Positions 1 through 5,586 of a stretch of 22,527 bases of DNA are shown here, in pieces. Source of the DNA: RBG-16-64-43 sp035288225 (GTDB lineage Bacteria; Chloroflexota; Anaerolineae; Anaerolineales; RBG-16-64-43); the NCBI GenBank assembly GCA_035288225.1, contig DATEAT010000105.1:1-22527 (forward strand), read 5' to 3'. Numbering within the stretch: position 1 is the first letter of the stretch; each line of letters opens with the position of its first letter. The notes beneath the pieces are model-generated. The model saw only the letters and a list, made by a program, of their open reading frames with translations, searched no databases and was not told the DNA's origin. Position numbers and translations under genes: made by a program.

Positions 1-127
1 GCGCCTTGCCCAGCATCTGGCTTACCTTCGTGATCGCCGCCGTCAAGGTCGTCTTCCCGTGGTCAATGTGCCCCATCGTCCCCACGTTCAGATGCGGCTT
101 GTTGCGTACAAACTTCGCCTTCGACAT
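1..127 (-). CDS. tuf: Elongation factor Tu, N-terminal fragment
   Basis: EF-Tu is the GTPase that delivers aminoacyl-tRNA to the ribosome. Only the first 42 codons lie in the window; the gene runs off the left edge. The translation begins MSKAKFVRNKPHLNVGTMGH, and the GTP-binding P-loop GHIDHGKT occupies residues 19-26, followed by the typical LTAAITKV. The ATG (127-125) is fixed by a strong ribosome binding site, AGGAGGA on the minus strand at 140-134, six bases upstream. The gene follows three tRNA genes on the same strand and probably shares their transcript, as tufB does in E. coli. Identification is certain; whether a second tuf copy exists elsewhere cannot be told. Confidence 0.97.
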   Translation of the reverse strand, partial: MSKAKFVRNKPHLNVGTMGHIDHGKTTLTAAITKVSQMLGKA

Positions 128-157
128 GTTACGTCCTCCTGATCTCGAGGGTGGTCC

Positions 158-173
158 CTGGAGGATTCTCCAG
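158..173 (-). other. Small hairpin between tRNA-Thr(GGT) and tuf
   Basis: A 6-bp perfect stem (CTGGAG at 158-163 with CTCCAG at 168-173) closed by a four-base loop begins directly after the tRNA 3' end and 18 bases before the tuf ribosome binding site. There is no T-tract, so it is unlikely to stop transcription. It may mark the boundary for tRNA 3' trimming or protect the 5' end of the tuf message; that is inference. Confidence 0.5.
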
Positions 174-246
174 AGCCCGCGATGGGAATTGGACCCATGA
201 CCCCACCCTTACCAAGGGTGTGCTCTACCGACTGAGCTACGCGGGC
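174..246 (-). tRNA. tRNA-Thr (anticodon GGT)
   Basis: A complete cloverleaf is readable on the minus strand. The acceptor GCCCGCG (246-240) pairs with CGCGGGC (181-175), the D arm has GCTC/GAGC, the anticodon arm CACCC/GGGTG encloses the loop TTGGTAA with anticodon GGT, and the T arm ATGGG/CCCAT encloses TCCAATT. The length is 73 nt including a T discriminator. CCA is not encoded, so it must be added after transcription. Only four bases separate it from tRNA-Tyr upstream. Confidence 0.97.
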
Positions 247-250
247 CAGG

Positions 251-333
251 TGGGCGGTGAAGGATTCGAACCTCCGAAGGCTTCTGCCAACTGATTTACA
301 GTCAGTCCCCTTTGGCCGCTTGGGTAACCGCCC
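251..333 (-). tRNA. tRNA-Tyr (anticodon GTA)
   Basis: This is a class II tRNA with a long variable arm on the minus strand. The acceptor GGGCGGT (333-327) pairs with the 3' strand at 258-252. The anticodon stem GACTG region encloses CTGTAAA with anticodon GTA. The variable arm spans roughly AGAAGCCTTC, and the T arm is GGAGG-TTCGAAT-CCTTC. The length is 83 nt with an A discriminator, and no CCA is encoded. It lies between two tRNA-Thr genes in the same transcript. Confidence 0.97.
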
Positions 334-362
334 AGGTTGTCACGCCCTGCCCGGCCCCGGCC

Positions 363-421
363 GGCGCGGAAGGCTAGCGCTTCCCGAGGCTTCCGCGCCG
401 TAAGGGGGCGCAGCGGAAGCC
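363..421 (-). other. Two mutually exclusive hairpins in the tRNA spacer
   Basis: The spacer between tRNA-Thr(TGT) and tRNA-Tyr carries three related arms. GCGGAAGCC at 413-421 pairs perfectly (9 bp) with GGCTTCCGC at 388-396. CTTCCGCGCC at 390-399 pairs perfectly (10 bp) with GGCGCGGAAG at 363-372. The two stems share 390-396 and cannot form together. The first one also uses the last four bases of tRNA-Thr(TGT) (418-421) and so competes with its acceptor stem. This is seen directly in the sequence; a role in processing is inference. Confidence 0.6.
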
Positions 422-490
422 GACGACGGGAATCGAACCCGTAGCCTACCGCTTACAAGGCGGTTGCTCTGCCGATTGAGCTACGTCGGC
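418..490 (-). tRNA. tRNA-Thr (anticodon TGT)
   Basis: A complete cloverleaf is readable on the minus strand. The acceptor GCCGACG (490-484) pairs with CGTCGGC (425-419), the D arm is GCTC/GAGC, and the anticodon arm ACCGC/GCGGT encloses CTTGTAA with anticodon TGT. The T arm is ACGGG-TTCGATT-CCCGT. The length is 73 nt with a T discriminator, and CCA is not encoded. It is the first gene of the tRNA-tuf transcript, starting about 25 bases after the predicted start site. With the GGT isoacceptor it covers threonine codons ACA/ACG/ACC/ACU. Confidence 0.97.
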
Positions 491-522
491 AAGCGAAAAA
501 ACGTGCCCCGCAGGGCGAAGCG

Positions 523-551
523 ATTATACCAGAGCGCCAGATGTGCTGCAA
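523..551 (-). promoter_or_regulatory. Promoter of the tRNA-tuf operon
   Basis: On the minus strand a perfect TATAAT lies at 528-523. It is preceded by TGG, which makes an extended -10 (TGnTATAAT). A weak -35, TTGCAG (551-546), stands 17 bp upstream. Transcription would start near 516, about 25 bases before tRNA-Thr(TGT). A strong extended -10 fits a stable-RNA operon. Confidence 0.75.
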
Positions 552-660
552 GGCACAGACACAGCCAAGCCGGCGCGGCAACCCCCGCCAGAGGCTGGCC
601 CGACCCCCGGCAACTATTTTTGCGTTCTTCCCTCTAGATGCCATGCGGCCGCCGGGCGAT

Positions 661-688
661 TTGCCTGCTTGTCATTCTCTGCTACAAT
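661..688 (+). promoter_or_regulatory. Promoter of the HIT-thiolase pair
   Basis: TTGCCT (661-666) and TACAAT (683-688) are separated by 16 bp. Transcription would start near 695, giving a leader of only about 11 bases before the ATG at 706. The promoter lies inside an upstream extension of the HIT reading frame, which argues against any start before 706. It diverges from the tRNA-tuf promoter about 110 bp away. Confidence 0.65.
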
Positions 689-705
689 CCTCGGCGGACT
701 CCTCC

Positions 706-1200
706 ATGAAGCATCTCTGGTCCCCTTGGCGCATGGAATACATCCAGGATCATTCGCGGGTCTCGGGCTGCATCTTTTGCGAGGCATGGGCGGGCGGCGA
801 TGACGAACGTACGCTCCTGATCCATCGCGGACAGAGCGCGTTTGTCATCCTCAATCGCTTCCCCTACACCAGCGGCCACCTGATGGTTGTCCCCGTCCCT
901 CACTTGCCAACGCTCGAAGAGGTGCCACTGCCCACGCTGACCGAGGTCATGGCACTCACCCAGACCGCGCTGACGGTTCTACGCCAGGTGTATCGGCCGC
1001 AGGCATTTAACGTCGGCGCCAACATCGGCGAACTCGCCGGCGCCGGAATCGCCGAACACGTCCATCTGCACGTCGTCCCGCGTTGGGCAGGCGACACCAA
1101 CTTCATGGCCACGCTGGCTGAAACGCGCATCTTGCCCGAAGCGCTCGACGAAACCTATCATCGTCTGCACTCAGCCTGGCCGGAGCCCCAAGCCCCATGA
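706..1200 (+). CDS. HIT-family nucleotide hydrolase/transferase
   Basis: The 164-residue product is a histidine-triad protein of the type that hydrolyses or phosphorolyses dinucleoside polyphosphates or nucleotide-phosphoramidates. The triad is H118-V-H120-L-H122-V-V, with H120 the likely nucleophile. The N-terminal LWSPWRMEYI and the CxxC pair C22/C25 are typical of the bacterial AP4A phosphorylase-like branch, whose length it matches. The frame is open upstream to 541, but the family start and the promoter at 661-688 point to ATG 706. The ribosome binding site is weak, and the leader is very short. The stop overlaps the thiolase start (ATGA), so the two are translationally coupled. Family is certain; the exact substrate is not. 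Confidence 0.92.
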   Translation: MKHLWSPWRMEYIQDHSRVSGCIFCEAWAGGDDERTLLIHRGQSAFVILNRFPYTSGHLMVVPVPHLPTLEEVPLPTLTEVMALTQTALTVLRQVYRPQAFNVGANIGELAGAGIAEHVHLHVVPRWAGDTNFMATLAETRILPEALDETYHRLHSAWPEPQAP

Positions 1201-2396
1201 GCGATAACCGCGAGCCCGTCATCCTCAGCGCCTGCCGCACCGCCATCGGACGTTTTCAGGGAAGCCTGGCCACCACCCCCGCCCCGATCCTTGGCGGTGC
1301 CGCCATTCGCGAGGCGCTGCGACGCGCCGCGATTGACCCGGCCAGCGTGGACGAAGTGATCCTGGGCAATGTGGTCTCGGCCGGTATTGGCCAGGCCCCG
1401 GCGCGCCAGGCCGCCCTGGCGTCCGGTCTGCCGCCCTCGGTCGGCGCGCTGACCATCAACAAGGTGTGTGGCTCGGGCCTCAAGGCGGTGATGCTGGCCG
1501 CCGCCATGATCCGCGCCGGCGACGCCGAGGTGGTGGTGGCCGGCGGCATGGAAAACATGAACCTGGCCCCTTACCTCTTGCTCCAGGCGCGCACCGGATA
1601 CCGCCTGGGCGATGGCACTTTGGTGGACTCGGTCGTGCACGACGGTTTGTGGTGCGCCATCGAGAACCATCACATGGGCGTGAGCGCCGAGTGGGTGGCG
1701 CGCGAATACCATCTAACCCGCGAAGAGCTGGACCGCTTCGCACTCGATAGCCAGCGCAAGGCCTCGGCCGCCATCGACAGCGGCGCCTTCCGCGAAGAAA
1801 TCGTGGCACTTGACCTGCTTCAGCCCAAGGGCAACCCGCTGCACTTCGAGGTTGATGAAGGCCCGCGCCGCGATACCACACTCGAGGCGCTGGCCCGGCT
1901 CAAACCTGCCTTCCAGAAGGAGGGTGTGGTCACCGCCGGTAACGCCCCGGGTATTACCGACGGCGCGGCCGCGGTCGTTGTGACCAGCGCCGCGCGCGCC
2001 GAGCAACTCGGCCTCCGACCTCTGGCGCGCATCACTGCCTACGCTCAAGCCGCCGTCGAACCGCTCAAGTTGTTCACCGCGCCCATCTTTGCCGTGCGCG
2101 CGCTGGCCGCCAAAGACGGCCGCGCCCTGGCCGATTACGACCTGATTGAGATCAACGAAGCCTTCGCCGCGCAGGCTCTGGCCGACGGCCGGGCACTCGA
2201 AGGCGAAGGCTGGGATTGGGCGCGGGTCAACGTCAACGGCGGCGCCATCGCGCTCGGTCACCCCATTGGCGCGAGCGGGGCGCGCGTGCTGGTGACGCTG
2301 CTCTACGCACTGCGTGCCCGCAACAAGCGCCGCGGGTTCGCGTCGCTCTGCCTGGGCGGCGGCGAGGCCGTGGCCTTGAGCGTCGATATGCTTTAG
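1197..2396 (+). CDS. Thiolase, acetyl-CoA C-acyltransferase type
   Basis: This 399-residue enzyme condenses two acetyl-CoA or cleaves 3-ketoacyl-CoA. All catalytic elements are present: acyl-accepting Cys91 in NKVCGSGLKAV, NEAF (320-323), His355 in GGAIALGHPIGASGAR, and Cys385 in CLGGGEA. Length matches the biosynthetic/degradative thiolase family. The segment before NEAF reads EPLKLFTAPIFAVRAL, a TAP variant rather than the MGxGP seen in classical AtoB or PhaA. Chain-length preference is therefore uncertain, and I assign no symbol. The start overlaps the HIT stop by four bases. With the dehydrogenase at 2715 and the acyl-CoA dehydrogenase at 10450 it supplies a beta-oxidation or butyrate-type step. 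Confidence 0.95.
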   Translation: MSDNREPVILSACRTAIGRFQGSLATTPAPILGGAAIREALRRAAIDPASVDEVILGNVVSAGIGQAPARQAALASGLPPSVGALTINKVCGSGLKAVMLAAAMIRAGDAEVVVAGGMENMNLAPYLLLQARTGYRLGDGTLVDSVVHDGLWCAIENHHMGVSAEWVAREYHLTREELDRFALDSQRKASAAIDSGAFREEIVALDLLQPKGNPLHFEVDEGPRRDTTLEALARLKPAFQKEGVVTAGNAPGITDGAAAVVVTSAARAEQLGLRPLARITAYAQAAVEPLKLFTAPIFAVRALAAKDGRALADYDLIEINEAFAAQALADGRALEGEGWDWARVNVNGGAIALGHPIGASGARVLVTLLYALRARNKRRGFASLCLGGGEAVALSVDML

Positions 2397-2433
2397 TTTG
2401 GTGCAAAGCAACAGGCTTCGCCTCACCCCCCGT

Positions 2434-2597
2434 CCCCCTCTCCGCATCGCGGTTGTCGTGCGTGGAGCGAATGATTGCGGAGAGGGGGTGGAGATACCCA
2501 AGGAGGCGGGGGGCTTTGCCTCCCGCCTCCTTGAAGACCTCGCCCCTCCCCCGGCTAGAGGCCCAACCTTTGTCGGCAAGACTTGCCGGGGGAGGGG
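2434..2597. repeat. Three-hairpin GC-rich intergenic element
   Basis: The 318-bp gap between the thiolase and the next gene holds three consecutive perfect stems. The first is 13 bp, CCCCCTCTCCGCA (2434-2446) with 2476-2488. The second is 11 bp, AAGGAGGCGGG (2500-2510) with 2522-2532. The third is 13 bp, CCCCTCCCCCGGC (2543-2555) with 2585-2597. C-rich and G-rich runs (2423-2430, 2598-2611) flank them. No T-tract follows, so none is a standard terminator. The form resembles short dispersed palindromic elements found between genes in many high-GC bacteria. From 2612 to 2700 I see nothing else. Confidence 0.7.
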
Positions 2598-2714
2598 TTG
2601 GGGTGGGGGTTGGCGAACCACAGAGTTTTTACGTCAGCCCACCCGGCGCGGCCTCACCGCCCGCCTGCCCTCATTCCCGCACACATCGCCACCCCTTGCG
2701 GAGGAGAGATCAGC

Positions 2715-3569
2715 ATGGAAATCAAGCACATCGCCGTGATCGGCGCCGGTGCGATGGGCAACGGCATCGCCCAGGTGGCCGCCACCTCGGGCTATCGCGT
2801 GACTCTGATGGACGTGGTGCCCGCGCAAATCGAGAAGGCACGGGCCGCGATTCTCCATTCCACCACACGCATGGCCGAGAAGGGCAAACTCACGCCCGAC
2901 CAGGCCGCCGCGGCGCAGGCCATCCCCACCACCGCCTTGCTGGCCGATACGCGCGAGGCCGACCTGGTCATCGAAGCCGCGACCGAAAACGTGGAGCTCA
3001 AGCTGGGTCTGTATCGCGAACTGGATAAGCTCATCCGCCCGGAGGTGATCATTGCCTCCAACACCTCATCCATCTCGCTCACCCGCCTGGGTGGCGTCAC
3101 GCGCCGCGCCGAGCGCATTGTCGGCATGCACTTCTTCAACCCGGTGCCGGTGATGAGCCTGCTGGAAGTGGTGCGGGGGCTGGCCAGCTCCGAGAGCAGT
3201 GTGGCCACCGCAGTTGAGGTGGGCCGGCGCATGGGCAAGACTCCCGTGGTCGTCAAGGATTCGCCCGGCTTCATCTCCAACCGCATCCTGTGCCCGATGA
3301 TCAACGAGGCCGTGTATGCTCTGGACGAGGGCATTGCCTCCGTCGAGGATATCGACACGGTGATGAAGCTGGGCATGAATCACCCGATGGGCCCGCTCAC
3401 GCTGGCCGATTTCGTCGGGCTGGACGTGATGCTGGCGGTGATGGAGGTGCTGCACCGCGATCTGGGCGACGACAAGTACCGCCCGGCACCGCTGCTGCGG
3501 CGCATGGTGGATGCAGGGTTTCTGGGGAAGAAATCCGGGCGCGGGTTCTACGACTATCGCAAGGCCTAG
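2715..3569 (+). CDS. hbd: 3-hydroxyacyl-CoA (3-hydroxybutyryl-CoA) dehydrogenase
   Basis: The 284-residue product oxidises (S)-3-hydroxyacyl-CoA with NAD, or makes 3-hydroxybutyryl-CoA in reverse. The N-terminal Rossmann fold has GAGAMGNGIA (10-19) and Asp33 for the adenine ribose of NAD. The catalytic residues are Ser118 in SNTSS, His139 in GMHFFNPVPVM, Glu151 and Asn189 in GFISNR; the C-terminal HxxGP motif is NHPMGPLTLADFVGLD. Length equals the single-domain short-chain family; there is no fused enoyl-CoA hydratase. The frame is open upstream to 2583, but GGAGAG (2703-2708) six bases before ATG 2715 and the family start settle it. It probably has its own transcript because the three-hairpin element separates it from the thiolase. 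Confidence 0.95.
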   Translation: MEIKHIAVIGAGAMGNGIAQVAATSGYRVTLMDVVPAQIEKARAAILHSTTRMAEKGKLTPDQAAAAQAIPTTALLADTREADLVIEAATENVELKLGLYRELDKLIRPEVIIASNTSSISLTRLGGVTRRAERIVGMHFFNPVPVMSLLEVVRGLASSESSVATAVEVGRRMGKTPVVVKDSPGFISNRILCPMINEAVYALDEGIASVEDIDTVMKLGMNHPMGPLTLADFVGLDVMLAVMEVLHRDLGDDKYRPAPLLRRMVDAGFLGKKSGRGFYDYRKA

Positions 3570-3631
3570 CCGCGCGCAGGGGCATCAACGGGCGGCCCCC
3601 AGCGCTTGTGCATTCTGTATCGCATGGATCG

Positions 3632-3669
3632 CACGCCGTCTTCAATCCGACGGCGTGATATGGAATAAT
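3632..3669 (+). promoter_or_regulatory. Operator-like palindrome over a possible promoter
   Basis: A perfect 9-bp inverted repeat, CACGCCGTC (3632-3640) and GACGGCGTG (3649-3657), encloses the eight bases TTCAATCC. The first six of these (3641-3646) would be a poor -35, 17 bp before AATAAT (3664-3669), a good -10. The start would be near 3676, about 30 bases before the lipoprotein gene. No T-run follows, so a terminator is less likely. The palindrome is seen; its reading as a repressor site is inference. Confidence 0.4.
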
Positions 3670-3707
3670 GGCCCGCAGGTACGTACCCCCTGCCAAGGAG
3701 GAGAGTG

Positions 3708-5039
3708 ATGCGAACGAGAGTTGTGCTCGTGGTGAGCGCCGTCCTGATCGCCACACTGGCCTGCGCCGTTCCCGGGGTTCCTGCGCTGCCCGGCATCGAT
3801 GATGTGGGCACGCGCGTGGCGGCCACCCTCACCGCCCTCGCTCCCGGGGCGACGAGTGAACCGCATAGCCCCACGCCCGAGGTTTCGCCGGTGGGTCCGA
3901 CCGCGCCGGCACCCTCTGTCTTGCGTATCGCCTATACCAGCGGAGGCAATGTGTGGGTGCTCACCGCCGGCGGCGTGCCCCTTCAAATTACCGCTAGCGG
4001 CGGCGCCGAACGCGTCGTTATCTCGAGCGATGGTCTGAAAGTGGCCTACACCCGGCGTGCCGCGCCCGAGGCCACTTCCGAACTCAATTCGATCAACGTG
4101 GACGGCAGCGGCGCGTTGCCGCTGCTCTCAACGGCCCAGATCGACGCCTTGCATCCGCTCGGATTCTTTGTGCACAACGATATCAATAGCCTGGCTTTCA
4201 TCCCGGGGACCCACCGCCTGGCCTTCAACACGCGCGGCGTGCTTGAGGGTCCCGGCCTTCCAAAGTGGGACGATCTGTTTGTCATCGATGCTGACAGCAC
4301 GGCCCTGACCACGGTCTTCCCGGCCGGGGCCGGCGGCGATTTTGCCTTCTCCCCCGACGGCACGCGCGTGGCCATCATCCGCCCGACGACCGTCGGCCTG
4401 GCGAATGCCGATGGCAGCGGATTGAGCGCCGACGTGGTGACCTACACCGCGGTGATCACTTACAGCGAGTATATGTACTACGTCCGCCCTCTGTGGACGG
4501 CCGACTCCGCCGCGCTCGGCTTGGCCATTCCGTCCTCCGACCCGCTGGCCCCCGCTACGAGCGCCACAGTGTGGCGCGTACCCGCGGCCGGCGGCCCGGC
4601 GGTAATCCTGGCGACCATCAGCGGCGATTTCTTCTTCACCCAGTTCGATTCCACCGTGCTCGCCCCGGACCTCTCGCGCGTGGCGTTCTTGCGCCAGACC
4701 GGCACGCCCAATGTACAGAATCTGATCATCGCCGACTCCGATGGTAGTGGCGAAACGATCTACGCCACCGGCCAACTGGGATGGCTGGGATGGGCGCCGG
4801 ATGGCATGCACTTCATCTTCTCGGAGGGTGCCGGCAACAACGTCCGCCTGGGCGCGCTTGGCACTCCCCCGGCTGGCCTGGTGACCGGCACACGAGTGCG
4901 CTGGCTGAACGGCAGCGAGTTCTTGTATCTCTCGGGTTCACCCGGGCTGTGGACTCTCAACCGGGGCACGATCGGCGGCGGCAGCGCGGCTCTGGCCACG
5001 CTTGCAGGGGATTACCCCACTTACGATTTCGACCAGTAG
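3708..5039 (+). CDS. Secreted lipoprotein with TolB-like beta-propeller
   Basis: A 443-residue exported protein of unknown function. Residues 1-18 form a signal peptide ending in a lipobox-like TLAC with Cys19, although -3 Thr and -2 Leu are not ideal. A Pro/Ser/Thr-rich linker (about 45-70) leads into repeated propeller blades. The blades show the hallmarks of TolB/WD40-like beta-propellers, for example NVWVLTAGG, FAFSPDGTRVAIIRP and WLGWAPDGMHFIFSE. Such proteins usually bind partners or glycans at the cell surface. The ATG at 3708 lies six bases after AAGGAGG (3695-3701); a GTG at 3705 is too close to that site. It stands alone between a putative operator and a strong terminator. Confidence 0.85.
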   Translation: MRTRVVLVVSAVLIATLACAVPGVPALPGIDDVGTRVAATLTALAPGATSEPHSPTPEVSPVGPTAPAPSVLRIAYTSGGNVWVLTAGGVPLQITASGGAERVVISSDGLKVAYTRRAAPEATSELNSINVDGSGALPLLSTAQIDALHPLGFFVHNDINSLAFIPGTHRLAFNTRGVLEGPGLPKWDDLFVIDADSTALTTVFPAGAGGDFAFSPDGTRVAIIRPTTVGLANADGSGLSADVVTYTAVITYSEYMYYVRPLWTADSAALGLAIPSSDPLAPATSATVWRVPAAGGPAVILATISGDFFFTQFDSTVLAPDLSRVAFLRQTGTPNVQNLIIADSDGSGETIYATGQLGWLGWAPDGMHFIFSEGAGNNVRLGALGTPPAGLVTGTRVRWLNGSEFLYLSGSPGLWTLNRGTIGGGSAALATLAGDYPTYDFDQ

Positions 5040-5056
5040 AACCGAATACCTGTCAC

Positions 5057-5094
5057 CAAATCAAAAGAGCGGCCATGGCCGCTCTTTTGATTTG
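5057..5094. terminator. 38-nt perfect palindrome, bidirectional terminator
   Basis: A perfect 19-bp inverted repeat with no loop bases separates two converging genes. The centre is GAGCGGCCATGGCCGCTC, flanked by A-rich bases on the left and T-rich bases (TTTTGATTT) on the right. Either strand therefore gives a GC-rich stem followed by U-rich sequence. It would end the lipoprotein transcript from the left and the gat operon transcript from the right. Confidence 0.85.
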
Positions 5095-5103
5095 AGGCCG
5101 AAC

Positions 5104-5583
5104 TTACCTGGAAGAAAGGATGCCCATCACGAGCATTTGAGTCTCGCCCGATGCCGCTCGCATCAGCGCGCGGGCCAGGCGATAGATCCGTCGGAAGTAA
5201 GGGGGCATCTGCTCAATGCCGAGCGCTGTAAACCCGAACTGGGAATAGAAGGGGCCCAGCCCGCTGCGGCAGGTGAGATACAGGGGTGGTGGATTCGTCC
5301 CCATCAAGTCGAGGATGATCGCCTTCGCGATTCCCTGGCGGCGCCGCGCCTCCACCACTGCGATCGAGGCCAATTCGCGGGATCCATCGCCGTGCTGCTT
5401 TACTTGCCCGATGCCCAGCACCTGGCCCGAGGTTTCCACGGCCACCACGAAATCTTGCCAGTGCAGGCTGAGCGGGTTGAGGTGATTGGCCGAGATCAAG
5501 GAACGGATGGCAGGTTGATCGGCGGCGTGCGCGCGACGCAACCGAACTCCAGGCGGCAGCAAGGCAAACCCGCTTTCGCTCAT
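5104..5583 (-). CDS. GNAT-family N-acetyltransferase
   Basis: The 159-residue product has the GNAT fold, which transfers an acetyl group from acetyl-CoA to an amine. The acetyl-CoA pyrophosphate loop is RRQGIA (81-86) in VVEARRRQGIAKAII. The strand and helix after it include CRSGLGPFYSQFGF (105-118), the typical motif B region. The C-terminal helix RRIYRLARALMRA is basic. The substrate is unknown. It is the last gene of the gat operon: its ATG lies three bases after the gatB stop (TAG-CCG-ATG) with no good ribosome binding site, so it is probably translated by reinitiation. It ends ten bases before the bidirectional terminator. Confidence 0.88.
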   Translation of the reverse strand: MSESGFALLPPGVRLRRAHAADQPAIRSLISANHLNPLSLHWQDFVVAVETSGQVLGIGQVKQHGDGSRELASIAVVEARRRQGIAKAIILDLMGTNPPPLYLTCRSGLGPFYSQFGFTALGIEQMPPYFRRIYRLARALMRAASGETQMLVMGILSSR

Positions 5584-5586
5584 CGG

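Noticed and set aside
388..421. Transcription terminator between tRNA-Thr(TGT) and tRNA-Tyr
   Set aside because: The stem has no following U-tract on the minus strand, and the downstream tRNAs and tuf have no other promoter.
541..705. N-terminal extension of the HIT protein upstream of ATG 706
   Set aside because: The extension contains the promoter and does not resemble the family; the conserved protein starts MKHLWSPWR.
2434..2597. CRISPR array
   Set aside because: The arms are inverted and of different sequence, with no regularly spaced direct repeats or spacers and no cas genes.
1713..2621. Minus-strand open frame (302 codons) opposite the thiolase and the hairpin element
   Set aside because: It crosses the palindromic repeat and mirrors the thiolase; no domain or ribosome binding site is seen.
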